64,000 nucleotides of DNA, taken from contig OZ038423.1 of NCBI GenBank assembly GCA_964036155.1, forward strand, positions 18,119,249 to 18,183,248, read 5' to 3'. Each line of letters starts with the position of its first letter. Positions within the stretch are counted from its first letter, which is position 1. Below, in pieces: positions 23,259 to 35,768 of the stretch. Source of the DNA: Diploscapter coronatus. Taxonomy: Eukaryota > Nematoda > Chromadorea > Rhabditida > Rhabditidae. The notes beneath the pieces were generated by a model. It had not been told where the DNA came from. It did no database searches and saw only the letters and a list, made by a program, of their open reading frames with translations. The position numbers and the translations under genes are program-made.

Positions 23259-26200
23259 TCACTTGTTCTGTCTGCTACCCCTCCTCTGCTCCCTCTGCTC
23301 ATGCTGCAGGTTGCTCTCCACGGTCTTCATTACGTTCTCGATCCCCTCCAATTCGTTCTTGATTTTCGGCGTTAGGTTCATCTAAAAATCAAAATCATAA
23401 ACGAGAAGAATTTTGAAGAAAAATTGCGTTTCATTAGTGAATCTTGCCAAGAATTAGGTTTAAGAATTAAGACTGAGAATATTTTGTCCCTCAAATGAGT
23501 ACTTTCCCCAAAAAAATAAATGCTTACTTTTATCCCAAAGCGAGTGAAAGAAGAAATAGCGTAAAGAAGATAGAGAAGAGAAAGAGATAGAAGCTGCTTT
23601 TGGGATAAAAGTACCCATTTTAAATCTTTAAAATAAAAGTACTCACTCGTGAGAGAAAAATACTTGCGACCGAGAATTTACGATGGTATAAAAGAAAACG
23701 GTAAAATATAAGGAGCAGCTAAACGACTTTGTGAAAAGTCAAGTATTAGAAAATGAAAGTATAAGAGGGAAAAACCTACCAGTTTCTTGTTGTGATCGGC
23801 CTCGAGCTGCTGCATTCTGGCTTCCAAGTAGCTGTTCCTAGAGATCAGATCCATTGCCTGCAATTCCTTCCTCATTCCATCCCATCCCCCGTCAATCCCC
23901 TCACCCTGTTGACCAAATCAGAACTGTCCGCCTTCCTCAACTCGTTCTCAGCCCTGGCTGACTTGAGTCGTTCGTGGATGAAGGCCCTCACGTCGCGGCA
24001 GGACTTGATCAGAGACGTGATACGATTCTCAAATTATAATTCATTACAGACTGGTTGAGATCAAACAGTTACTGAGAAGAAATAATGGAGGATTTGAAAC
24101 GCTTGCGAAGTTTCAGCCATTGCATTAGTTTGTAGACAGATTTTTAAAGTGATTTTTCATGCTATTTTCTCATTTCATCATGTTCTATATTCTTCAAGTG
24201 ACATGGAATCAGTTTCTATCTCAAATTTAGCATAATTTTCAAATTGCCGATTTTCGCTCATTTGATTTGATATCGTAGAAAAGGTGATTTGAAAAATACA
24301 AAAAGAAAAAAACCATAAGCAGGGATGAGACGGAATTGGTTTTTAAAATATCGAAACCATGTGGTTTCACAATTTTCGGAACCGGAATCGAAATAGGAGT
24401 TTATCTCCCAAAATTTATCGGAATCGAAAATCCTGTCGAGTGGCAATGATTGGCGTAACTTCATTTTGTAATTGATTTCATAACTTCAAAACCTGCACTT
24501 TACTAGATTATTAAAGTATTTATCACCCATTCGAGAATGGGGGTTGTTTGAAATTGTCTATTGATTCAAAAGATTCAAAAAGACTCACAGCGAGCTGTGG
24601 CTCCTGCTCCTGTCTGTCATAGCCCCTGGCCAGTTCCTTCACCTCCTGGACGACATTGTCCATGCGAATTGTCGCCTCTGAGAGGAACGAGTGCGGAGGG
24701 AAAACGGCTGCAAAGTCAACGTTGTTCAACGACCAAACAAGGCGAAATTCCTACTCTTGGTGTTTCTGAGAGAGTCGCAGGCAGAGCGGCTTTCGGCCGA
24801 GTTGTTGTGAAAAGGAACGGTGGCACAGGCAGTTGGGACGAAGAAGCCAGGGGAGTGGCAGGGTGCGGTCGATGGGGTGGTCGAGGTGGCCGAGGGACAG
24901 CGGGAACTGACTGGCTGAGAAGGTTGGACTGTTACGGCACTGAAAAAGTACTTTTGCACAAAAAATAAAGAAATACTCTACCTAGTGACCTTGATTTCGA
25001 GTTGCTTTCTAGCTTCAGTGAGCATCCTCAGCAATTCTTCTCTCGTTGTCCTCGCTTCGTCCAGTTTCTTCATGATTTCATCGTCTCCACATTCAAACGC
25101 TTCCTTGTCCCTGAAAATTGCATATTTTTTATCAGAGAAGCAGAGGACTTGGGTTAAATCTGGAGTATGATCGAAACTAATTTATTTTGAAAGGTTGCAC
25201 GAGAATTTGCGCTTTTGAAGAGCATGTGCGTGTTTAAAAATGTTATTCAACTATCGTCATGCAAATTATCTCTTTCAAACAAGGAGAAAACCTTGCAACT
25301 TTTTAGCGAGCATTTGAAAGAACAGTAGTATTCATTTCGACATACATTACAGTAGCCTCGGCAAGTGGCCTGTCTTCGAAGACACTGCAGATGACAGCCC
25401 GTCTGAGTTGCCTGTGGGCAGTCTGCAGTCTGTGCAGCTCAGTCTCTGCCTGCTGCAGCAGTACCATCCTCTGTTCAGCCTCCTCTCTATGTCTGCCTGC
25501 AGTCTCCGTCTCTCTCTGCTTCGCTTCCAATTCCTTCTTCGTCTTCTCGTACAGAGAACGGATCGACTTGATCTCCTCTGCCAATTCCTTGCACATCTTC
25601 TGCAATCATTAAAATAAAAACAGGTTAAACCCAACTTTGAAAACTACACAAAAACAGACTTATTTTTTCCATACACTAAAGTCCAAGAGTGCTAAAAAAC
25701 ATCCAAAAGGAAGAATGAAAAGTAAAGATTTCAGCGTAATTTTTTGAAGTTTAAAAAATCCAGAAACCTCGAAGAAATCAAAAGACAGTTTTACCCATCT
25801 CTAATTGAAAAAACCCCTCACCTCAGCCACTCTGTGCTTCTCCTGCATCTGCTCGAAGTACTCCCTCTGCCTGTCTCTCTGCTCGTCCCTCTCCTCCAAC
25901 TCCTTCTGCAGCTTCTCACTCTCTTCCTGCAGCTGGACGAGCTCAGAAGCTACGTCGATCATCTGAAAAGTGATTAGTGAAGAATTTTGTGATTTTAATT
26001 TGAGAAAAAAACGGAGTAAAGTTTTAAGTCAGAACCGAAAAGATGTTGCAATTCTTATTGGAATTGAATCGAACATTTGTAAAAAAAATATGGAATTCAA
26101 CATCTTGGACTAGAAAATGCTTTTAACAATTTTAACTTCTGCCCACCTGCTTCCTCTGCAAATCGTACTCCTCCTGCAGCTCCTTCCTAGCCCTGTCCAT

Positions 26201-29200
26201 CATTTCCTCCCTTCGCCTGGCTCCTTCTATTTCCTCTTCCTTCTCGGCCACGAGTCTGTCGATTTCCCTCTGTGCCGCCTGGAGTTGCTCATCTGCAGAG
26301 CGGGGTGCAGGGGAATTGGAACGCAGCTAAAAATAGTCGACTCTTTCATTTTCCTCTACGCTCTATATATTCTTGTGCTAAATTTGGGTTCCCTGTATTT
26401 GTCACTGGGTTTTAGGATGAGGGAGTGTAGAGGTAAGGATGAAAAAGAATAAATCGCGAAACACATTTTTGTCATACACTTTCATTGAAATATATATTCC
26501 TTACCTTATTAAACCCTTCGAGTCTGGCGTCGAGTTCCTTTCTAAGCTCTGCAATTTTGTCGTCCTTGGTGGCGATTTCATTCGAAGCCGTGCTCAGTTC
26601 AGTCTGCAATTCGTATAATCATTTTCTGTTGAGAGCATTCAATCTGACAGAAAGTCTCTGAATGGAGGCCTGCAACTCGCCGACGCTGTTCATAGCCATG
26701 TTGTACTGCGCCTCCAGTTGCTGGCATTGATGCTCTTTCTGAATTTTAAATTTTCATATGCTACTATTTTGGAAATTCACTGTTTGGAATTTGTTTTGAT
26801 AAAATTCAGTGTTCTGACTTCAACAAGATAAGCATATGGTAAAGGTTATTTCGATACCAACACATACAGTGGCGAACAAAAGCTTATAGCAATTATGGTT
26901 AGGAACGAAGCCTAGTAGGGACGATTATCATAGATCAATTTGAATGAAACTTTGAACACATATTCTCCCCACTGTATCAGTTTATGCGATCTTGATGTTT
27001 ATGATCTTAATACTTTGACCCCAACTCTACTTCCAACCAAACAATTGACGCAAATGGTTTGACAGCTGGCAAGACATTTCTGTCTACCAAAATTGCAGCC
27101 TTACCTGGACCTGACTCTATTGTTATTTCGTTCCTCTTTGCAGATTGTTTAACGACAATAAAGCTTTCCTACGAACTCACAACGTTCTAACTACAACATT
27201 ACAACCATCTTCACACACTGCATGGTGAATTCCTGCCAAATTTGATTTAAACTGGTTTATGATAATTAGACCTAGTCGACTTTATTCGAAATCACAGCTG
27301 TCCCGAACTCTGACTGCCACTATGTATTATCCTAATCGTGCCCTAGTCTTTTCATTTTTAGAACTAGGAAAAAATTCCCAAGAATCCTCTCGCGTTTTCA
27401 AAACAATCAAATCTATCAACACCAACCTCACTGATCAGACTGTAGAGAGCCTCTTCATTCGCATCTGTCTTGGTCTTCTGTTCCTGTCGCTCCTGTTCTG
27501 GCTGCCTCTCCTCAATCATTCCACCGAACACATTGAGTGCAGCTGCAGCACCTGCAATCATTCTTTTTTCATTTACATATTTCATCATCAGGGCCGCAAA
27601 TTCTGCACACGACAATTTGTCGAACACACGAATGTGTTGTTGTGCTGATCAAACGAAGTGACAGCTCATATGTTGAAAAAGGCGAGAGATCATCGTGTTT
27701 CGTGTATTACACACGAATCTTGGGCAAATCGTGTGAAATTTGCAGCTCTACACTTCACGACTCACTCGGTCTGCCGAGAGAAGGTCTCTTGGAGATGTCC
27801 AGAACGAATGAGGACTGCATCATCACGGAGGTGTTGATCTGACGCAGCGACTCTCGCATCACGCCGAAGCTCTTCTCCATTTCTGAAGAAATTTGCAAAT
27901 TTAACATAATTACTGTGGCACTCAAAGTTTTGCATCACTAATTTCTGTCCAGCTTATTCATCTACACGCAGTGTTCTGATTCTGCCGAAACTTGAAACAC
28001 TTTCACGATTTTGCCACATTGATATGTGGAAAAGTTTTCAGCCGAATTATTAGTGGTAATGCAAAACTTTTGAGCGCTTCTGTATTTATAAATTGTTGGG
28101 GAAAAGTATGAAGCAGATGAGCAAAGAGTCAAATGTGAAAATTTTAATGAAAGAAAAAAGATAAAGACGAAATTTCTAACGTAATTTTCTGAATTTTGCA
28201 AATCTCAAGACCAATGATAAAGCTTTGCTTGTCCCTAGTATAAATGAAAAATGAAGGTTTTATTTCGTCCTCACTGGAAGATTCTGATTCTAATCTTCTT
28301 AGTGGCTTTCGAGAAAAAGAACGAACCATTGATGACATCAAGGAGGTCCCTGGGCGGTTGCATTCCGAAGGACAGTTCCAGGTTGAGCTGCTTGATGCGA
28401 TTTGCCAGGTCGCTGTGGTCGCCAATCTGTAAATCATAATAAAGTGATCGAGTAATTTTCATTATCATCGTAAGAATGAATCTATTTTCATCTTTCGAAT
28501 TGTTTTCCAGACTATTTTTTGGCATTTTTCCTTCCAGTTCCGAAATTTCAAATGTCATTTCCATCCTATTCTAATTGAAAAAAGCAATCCTACAGCTTGA
28601 AGAATCTCCTCGAAGAGCCCAGCAGAGCACTTGAGTCTTTCGAACATCTTGAGCAGGGAGATCTTCATCTGCTGTAGTCTGTCGTAGGCAGATTCCACGT
28701 CGTTCAGTGCATAGGCAGTCGCCTCGTGCAGGATGATGAGTGACTCGTCCAGGCCCTGCAATGCCATTGATGATTCTGTCAACTCATCTATATATATGCT
28801 CACATTTCCCCGCTGAGTGGTCTGCAGTTCATTCTGATCATTCTGCAATTCCCCTTTCTCTTTCTCCATCTGCTTCGTCTGTTCTATTTTCTTCTTCTCC
28901 AGCTCGATTTCCACTACCAACTCGTTGATTCGCTCTTGCACTCCTACAAAAATAAGCATTTGGGACGTGCCGTTTGAATGTCAAAATGATAATTTTTCTC
29001 AAGGATCAAAGTGCCATTTAAAAACTTGGGAGATTTGTTCGAAGAAAAAATGCCCTACTCTTGGTTGGGGTGAACCCCCTGACATCTCCGAAGGGGAACT
29101 CTTCATCTGGGCCGAATAGGCTGGCTTCCTCGTCCTGACCGACTGCTCGATTAGCTCTGGGAGTGAGAGTCTCTGCTTGCAGCTGAGCCTCCAATTCGTC

Positions 29201-31512
29201 CAGCCTGTTATCCTTCTGCCTCAGCTGCTCCTCCAAATATTCCACCTCGTCTTCCAGTCTCTTCTGCTGCTGCTTCCAATCTGTCTGCTCGCTTCTGAAA
29301 CATTGATCACTTTATCTGACAAAAACATATATTTTTTAAGTTGCTACATTTAGTTCTAGTTGTATGACCCGAAGATACAGTAGCGAACAAAAGTATGGGG
29401 TCAATTCGTTTGCCATGAGATTTTCAAAAATTCACATGGCCTTATTTGAAAATTTGAAATCGAATGGAGCCGAAAGTTGGCATACTTCATGTTTTACATG
29501 AAAAAATATGTTTTAAAAATTTGATTTGAACCTGCTGACTACAAAGCTAGCTGGAAATGGTTCAGGAAATAGAGGTGGCCCAATATTTTTGTCCGCTGTT
29601 GTAGAATGAAGTAAAGAAAGTGTTTATGCATCTTCAAATTGTAAATTTCCAACTATCTTACTCCGAATTGAACGTGAAGTCTGAGAGGGGATTGGATCTG
29701 ACGGAGTATCTGCCGGCAGACCACGCAGCCAGTTTGTCTTCTGCCTCCTTCACTCTCTGCACGGCTGCATCCTTCTCGTGTTCCAACTGAAATTCATTCA
29801 ATTCTTTTTGCAAATTTGAAACTTACAGAATAGCGGAGAAACTAATATCAAACACGAGTTTTATGCATTGACTTGACCTGTACATCTCCTGCAGAAATTT
29901 ATAACAACACAAATGCATGTTAACTGATAGTAAAATACACGATTTACTCTTTCCTTCTTTATACTGTTCTTTCTCTCCTCGAAATAAAAAGCGCGAATTA
30001 AAAAAAATCACTCATTTTCAGGTGCTTATAAGTTTGAGCGAGACTGCACAATACAGCCTTGCACCAGATGGAAATTTTGTCCGGATTGGATCAGAGTAGC
30101 AATAATGCAGGAATAGAATAAGTGGAGACACTAAGAAACATTTTCTCCTTCTGTCAATACATTCTCTTTCATTATTCCCTTCGCGACTTTTACTGAATTC
30201 CGACGAAAATGATTGTCGGCTAATACTATTTTGGTCTATTCTCACCTCCCTCCCTTACCTCTTTCACCGGGATTCATAATCGGCCTCCTTCTCTTACCTC
30301 CTTGATCCTGTTCTTCTGCAAGTGCTCCAGTCTCTCAGAACTTTCTGCTCTCTGCAGCAATATCTCCATCTCCTCCTTCGTCTCCGCCAACCCCAGTTCG
30401 TGCTTCTCGAATTCTTCCATCTTGGACTGGTAGGTCAGACGAGAGAGGCGAAGAGCGACCAACTGAAATTAAAATATTCAAGTTCCTGATTTCATGGGAA
30501 AGTTGTGGATGGATTATCGAGAAAATCTACTCGAGAATGTGTCGCAACTCTGATTCCGATATTTTCGTGCTAATTTCGTTGAATCCAAACCAGAAAAATG
30601 TTGAACAGCTATTTCGATTCTGATTTTTCAAAACGCCATTCCCGACAATCTTGTTTCTCGCAATTCCGACTCGAATGAGTCAGTAAACAAGTTTTTCTTC
30701 TATCGAATAATGGTTTCTTTTCAATTTCTTCTTCGCTTTTTTTCGCAAAATGATCCATTTTTTGAGAAAATAATTCGCTTCACTTCCGATTTAATTGCCC
30801 ACCTCATCGAGCACACTCTGCACTTCCGAATCAAGCAGAGCTTCTGCCTCCTTCCTCTTGAGCATCTCGTAGTCGAGTTTGTGCTGCAAAGATCTCATTC
30901 ATTCTCGAACAACTCATTGCGAGACTTGTGAGTCAGTCAGACAGACAAACCTTGAGATGAAAGTTGTCTTTCTTGAGCTGCTCGTTCTCCTCGAGAGTGC
31001 CCAGAATGCGCACGTTCAGAGGTTGAGTCGACTTGACGGAATGACCAGAATAGGCAGTCAGTAGGGCTGACTCCGAGCCAGCACGGTGCGCAGGAAAAGC
31101 TTCCGAGAACTGGTCTGAAATTAAACGTTTCTTTCAGAAATAACCATTTGAAAAGAAAGCAATAGATGGAAAATGATAAGATAGTCATTGATGTTCTCCA
31201 AACATTTACGTCAAATTTTACTTTGTAATTCAGCTTTTCAAAAAACCCTTTTCATACCGGCATTATTTTTTGCAGATATAGACTACATTTCAGTTCCTTA
31301 CTTGCACCATCTGCCTGTCCGTCATCTCCCCTGGTGAGTTGTGGCTCGCTGCCAGCCCTCTCCTTATTTCTCTCACCACCCTCAGCCTCGGCATAGAAGG
31401 CATCAGCAGGGTCGCCCTGTCTGAGGATGGCCAGATCGAGCGGAGTGTGTTTGTAGCCGGGCGGTGGGTGACTGATCGAGTACGAGTGGTTCACGTCCTC
31501 GTTCTCATTCAT
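23259..31512 (-). CDS. Long coiled-coil protein with centrosomin-motif-1-like segment
   Basis: 22 exons, 5' to 3': 31512-31302, 31114-30951, 30883-30803, 30462-30298, 29786-29662, 29294-29059, 28943-28804, 28755-28594, 28426-28327, 27882-27766, 27551-27427, 26738-26649, 26603-26505, 26326-26147, 25962-25822, 25599-25346, 25110-24982, 24939-24755, 24707-24589, 24027-23905, 23857-23780, 23381-23259. Phases close, giving 1,048 residues. Residues 1-70 are polar (HPPPGYKHTPLDLAILRQGD). Residues 104-140 (NVRILGTLEENEQLKKDNF, then HLKHKL) resemble the CM1 motif of centrosomin/CDK5RAP2 (consensus E..I..LKKENFNLKLRI), which recruits gamma-tubulin complexes. Most of the rest is heptad-rich coiled coil, broken by a Thr/Ser/Pro-rich linker (about 840-890, exon 24939-24755). 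Centrosomal or MTOC function is inferred from CM1 alone. It could instead be an unrelated coiled-coil scaffold. Introns hold two Tc1/mariner-type MITEs. Confidence 0.8.
26865..26885. repeat. Single Tc1/mariner-like terminal repeat
   Basis: 'tacagtggcgaacaaaag' matches the start of the element at 29376 (tacagtagcgaacaaaag) almost exactly. No convincing opposite end was found within the 688 bp intron 26739-27426, so this is probably one end of a broken copy. Confidence 0.45.
27911..28084. mobile_element. Tc1/mariner-type MITE in coiled-coil gene intron
   Basis: Ends are inverted repeats of about 32 bp: 'tactgtggcactcaaagttt' plus 'tgcatcactaat' on the left and, in reverse complement, 'tacagaagcgctcaaaagtt' plus 'ttgcattaccactaat' on the right. 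The element begins and ends with TA and carries the 'CAAAAGTTTTGCAT' block typical of Tc1-family ends. At 174 bp it has no transposase. It lies within intron 27883-28326. Confidence 0.75.
29376..29603. mobile_element. Tc1/mariner-type MITE in coiled-coil gene intron
   Basis: Left end 'tacagtagcgaacaaaagta' pairs with the reverse complement of the right end, 'tacaacagcggacaaaaata'; similarity extends about 27 bp. TA lies at both ends, as expected for TA-target insertion. At 228 bp it is non-coding. It lies within intron 29295-29661, close to the downstream exon. Confidence 0.7.
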
Positions 31513-32928
31513 CTCAGCGAGTCACAAGCACTGAAAACGGACTAATTTGAATAAAATCTCGCAAAATAATCCTAGCAAGTATAAACATTAGAGAAACATG
31601 ATTTCAAAAGCTATATTCATAAAGCGGACTGGGAAAAGTCAAAATGGAATAAAGACCTGGTGAAAATACAACTTTTTATCCTGGAATAAATAATTTATCA
31701 ACGAAGAAAGAAGAATTTTTGGGTGGAAAGTACTACGTCGAATGAAGCTGTCCATTATTTCAAATTTCAAGAGTCGAGAGTGAAAATGGATAGAGACGAC
31801 TTGGGATAAAAAAGGGCTAAATCTTGTCTGCAGAGTTCGCGAGTACCTGGCACACATAATCCTTTTAGAGGGCTTGCTCTATTGAGCTTGTGAAAGTAAA
31901 TGCGTATATAGCGAGAAAAATGAAAATTTCAAACGACAGAGAGAAGAAAGTGCCGAAGAATTCAAACACAGAAATTGGCGCGCAGGAACGAAATGGCGTA
32001 TCGCTAAAACGTGCACATGATAACCATACAAACACGGTCATAAGAGGAGAAAAGGGATTTTTCACGGTGATAGAGAAGATATCGAATGGAAAAGCAGTGT
32101 TCAGAGTTGAAATAGAGACAATTACCTTTCTTCACAAAATCTATATCGATCAAAGGACAGGTTGCTGTTTTTCTACTTGATAGGTGATATTTGCCTGCGA
32201 AAAGTGTTTCCTCATTCAAGAAAGAGGAAAGCACGTAATTGTATCAGTCAAACTAAGAGGCATTCACGAAATAATCGAACAAGAACAAATAAAGTTTGGC
32301 ACAAGTTTCGAAAAGTCTTCCAAGCCGGATAAGGCCCATATATAGTTGGATACCTTGGCGGACCCTAATCACAAAAATCCAGATATCAGATCCCGCCCCT
32401 CAAGTGGGCGGGGCTAGATGGGGGTTGAAAATCGTGGTTTTGCCAATTTCGGGAGGTATAAAGAAAACTTTTTTGCTATAGAAGATTTTCGAAAAAAAAA
32501 ACTGATAGCGCCTGAGAATCAGCGTGAAAAACTAATATATGTAAAAATCAGTCAAATCGACGGACCCCTGTTCCGTATCACATTGAATAATCCTGACATC
32601 CACTCTTAAGATATCATCGCAGTCGCCATTTACTTCATTTGATATGATACATGAATTATCTTTATTATCAATGGTTCCATGAATGATTAAATTATTTTGT
32701 AAAGAAAAACTTCATAATTCATCAATTCTTCACAATCGAAATTTGTGTACAGAAATCAGGTAAGGCCAAAGAATCTCTTCTAAAATTGTTTGTTATATTG
32801 TGCAAATTACATTTATATCAAACTTAGCTTCTTTGGCATCTATATTCTTTCGTATAAAGTAATTCGTTTTCAACAATTGAGATAACTTTAGAAAATAGAA
32901 AATTTTAAAAACGCTGTAAAAACAAATG
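31513..32928. other. Intergenic region upstream of the coiled-coil gene
   Basis: Contains the coiled-coil gene promoter and the 3' flank of the secreted-protein gene. AT-rich, with a dispersed repeat at 32345-32498. The open frame at 31890-32180 has no recognisable domain and is not called. Confidence 0.45.
32345..32498. repeat. Dispersed repeat, copy 1
   Basis: Shares blocks in the same order with 53177-53335: 'cctaatcacaaaa', a G+C-rich 'aagtgggcgg' block, and an end block of 41 bp containing 'aagaaaacttttttgctata' with two mismatches. Origin unknown; no coding frame. Confidence 0.6.
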
Positions 32929-35768
32929 CTACATGGGATCGTGAAAATTATAATAGTTGTGCTGACACATAATTGATTTTATCGTATATCCATTATTTAG
33001 GCCAGATACTTGCGGGCTTGGCCCAGGTGATCCCGACCCAGGAACTTTGATCCATGATTGACCAGGACCGCACCTGCCTTTAATGAAAAGTGTATAATCA
33101 TCATCCAATTTGGCCCAGCAGACTTCGTTGCCATCAGGATCTATGAAAATGATTGCGGCACGAGTTGGTTCAAAAGAACAACGCCAGCAATAGTCGCATT
33201 CCAGTCCAATTGGTGGAAAACTGCAGAAAAACTCATTCGCGTATATTACCCAATCTTCGCCAGTAAATGGAGGCATTCCTGTCGAGGTACCTATGGTCAG
33301 ATCTTGACCATCACATAATACGCGGGTTCCAGGATTTGTGTCGAAGTATTTGTCCCAAACAGAATCAGTTGGACCAGTAATTGAGAGGCCATCGCAGTCG
33401 TCATACATGCATCCCGCTAAAATGTATACGTTTGTTAGTTAATTCGTTTTTGAAGCAGCTCACAAAGGAACGATGCAGTGCGTTACAGGGATATACGCAA
33501 CATTTCGTTTCGTTTTTTTTCCGCCCACTTTTGCGGGCTTTCTATTATATTTCATGCTTCGAAAGTGAAGGAGAACCCGAAATGCTTCGCTTACAAGAGA
33601 GCTCAACTAATCTCATATCGATTTTTGTCTAGTTTTGCGTCAAACTAATCAATTCGATACTGAGTTCGAATCTGAATAGGTCCCGCAAACGGTTTAGCGA
33701 AATTAAAGATGATGAATTAAGAACTATATCGTGAAATGGGCTTGTTCTAGAATGTTTGAAACTTTTTTTATTTTTTCAGACCGATGCTCCTATCAAAAGC
33801 TGTGCATTGTGTACTTTTGTCGTAAGCAATATTCAAGCCGAGCGTCGAATTTTGTCGAAGCTTATTTTTTTGTTTCAAACTGTTTAGAGAACCGAATTTT
33901 ACTATATACTCTGGGAGAGTTTAAGGGGGCATCGATATAAAAAAAACAAAAAACTTTAGGGATTTTCCATCAAACTTCGCTGGCCTGGCAACTTTGGGTT
34001 ATTCGAGAACGGCTCAAGAGCTATTTTATCGAATATTCTTGATATCAGTTAATGCCCCGAATGTTCATTTGAATGTTTATGAAAGGAAAATGTCATAAAA
34101 ATTCATAATTAGCGAGAACAAAATATGGAACCGCTTTTGCTTCATAAAATGGGTGGAGTTTGCGAGCTCTAAATCTGAAGTCAAAAAGTATAACCGAGGC
34201 CTCTATCTCACGGTATTTCGCCGAAAATTATCGATTTCTTGAAAAATAGTGTGAAAATGAGAGAGTTAAAGAATTGGAAAATTATCATTCGAATTTGACG
34301 GAGTGATAACTCATTAGTCACATCTAATTTCTAAGAGAAAGCAAAGGTTTATAGGGGAAAACGAGTTCAGAAGGAAATTCAGGTACTTACAAATCACGGT
34401 TGCACTTTTGGACATCAGATTCGAACTCCGTGGGTCGAATTGGCTTAGTAGTCGGAAAAATTAAGCAAAAATCGATATGATATTAGATGAGCTCTCCTTG
34501 TTAGTTTTATTCAAATTTGGAAATTTTCGAAAGGAACGACGCGAAACAACAAAGTTAAGCGCATTACATCATGAAAAATCACTTAAATTTCATATGAAAA
34601 ATAACATCTTTTGTTAGAAGAATAGCCTATTTAGGTCAGTGAAGCACTTTTTCGCTTTAATTCGTTTTCGGTTACAGTATTACATATAATAGAAATCCAC
34701 CCTTCAAAATGACAGATCTACCCGCTATCTAACTCAAATCATCTCACGAAGTGTTTTATTATATTCTTTACATAATTAAAACTTGATTATTTTAATTTCA
34801 AACTCCGAGATATAAAAAAGTAGAGTTGTGACAGTTTGAAAACTCACTTTTCAAAAATTAGAATATCGAAAGATATGTCTATGGACTTCTATTATAGGTA
34901 ATACAGTATATTCGTTTCGGTTCGAGCTTCGAAAAAATAAGAGGCCAAAACTTGTTCTGGTTCGTGTTTCCAAATTTAAAATTTCTATTCGTACATCAGA
35001 CATGAGCGAAATATTCCGTTCCGAAAATATCATTCCGATGGTTTTTTTATCCGGGATATTTCGTTCCGCGTTCCGAAATTTAAAATTTTCCTTTCGCTCA
35101 TGTCTGTCGTACATTCCTGTAGTGTATCTTCAAAAATGTAAACCATACACGTAGTAGTTGTTGTGGTTGTGCTAGTCGTGCTACTTGTTGATGTACTCGA
35201 TGGGAGAGTTGATGTACTGGAAGTGCACGTTGAAGTTTCTGAATCTGATGTTGAAGTTGTTTATTGGATTAAACAAGTGCTTAAAGTATTCACCGCTTCT
35301 CTAAATACTATTCATAATGAGACAATTACTGGTCATATATGATATTTTTAATCTGCTCTATATATCGTACCTAACTCACAAATGATCTTCATCACATAGA
35401 ATTGTGTAAGCAATTGTTACATCTAGCACTTGAATATCGAAATTGTATCGTTGACCCGCAAAGAAACTGACTTTTGAAAACGGCGATAATTTAGGAAAAG
35501 CAGCCACTGCTCTAATTCTTCTTGCTTTGCACACTATTCTCGCGAGAAAATAAAGAATGAATCGGTGCAAATTTTGCGCGCTGATATTCGAATGGTCAGT
35601 TTTTTAGAGTTGCTAATAAATGACAATTCATATCCACGGACCTGATGAGGAAATTGTATCCTGCATAGTCGAGGTAGGCAATTCAGGCAACTCCATATCA
35701 GGAGTCGTTAAACAACCATGAATTACTTCAGTAATTGCCATGAGAACGATCATCAGCGAAATTATCAT
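32929..35768 (-). CDS. Secreted Thr/Ser-linker protein with Cys-rich C-terminal domain
   Basis: Three exons, 5' to 3': 35768-35642, 35244-35149, 33416-32929; 236 residues with closing phases. Residues 1-18 are a signal peptide (MIISLMIVLMAITEVIHG). It is followed by 'CLTTPDMELPELPTST', then an exon of almost only Thr and Ser (likely O-glycosylated), then a domain of about 160 residues with ten or so Cys (DDCDGLS, RVLCDGQD, FFCSFPP, ECDYCWRC, EVCWAK, GRCGPGQ, IMCQHNY). I do not recognise that domain. The donor of exon 2 is placed at 35149 (ACGT|GTATGG) because this is the only choice that keeps the Cys-rich frame. The leader resembles that of the lectin gene at 48985. Likely extracellular or cuticle/gut-lumen; no more can be said. 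Confidence 0.65.
34991..35112. mobile_element. Short foldback element in intron
   Basis: 'gtacatcagacatgagcgaa' on the left faces 'ttcgctcatgtctgtcgtac' on the right (20 bp arms, one bulge). Inner sequence repeats 'ttccgttccgaaa'-like words on both strands. It lies inside intron 33417-35148 of the secreted-protein gene, a few tens of bases from exon 2. Confidence 0.6.

Noticed and set aside
31890..32234. Open frames on both strands between the coiled-coil and secreted-protein genes
   Set aside because: No domain, no splice context, and composition like intergenic DNA.
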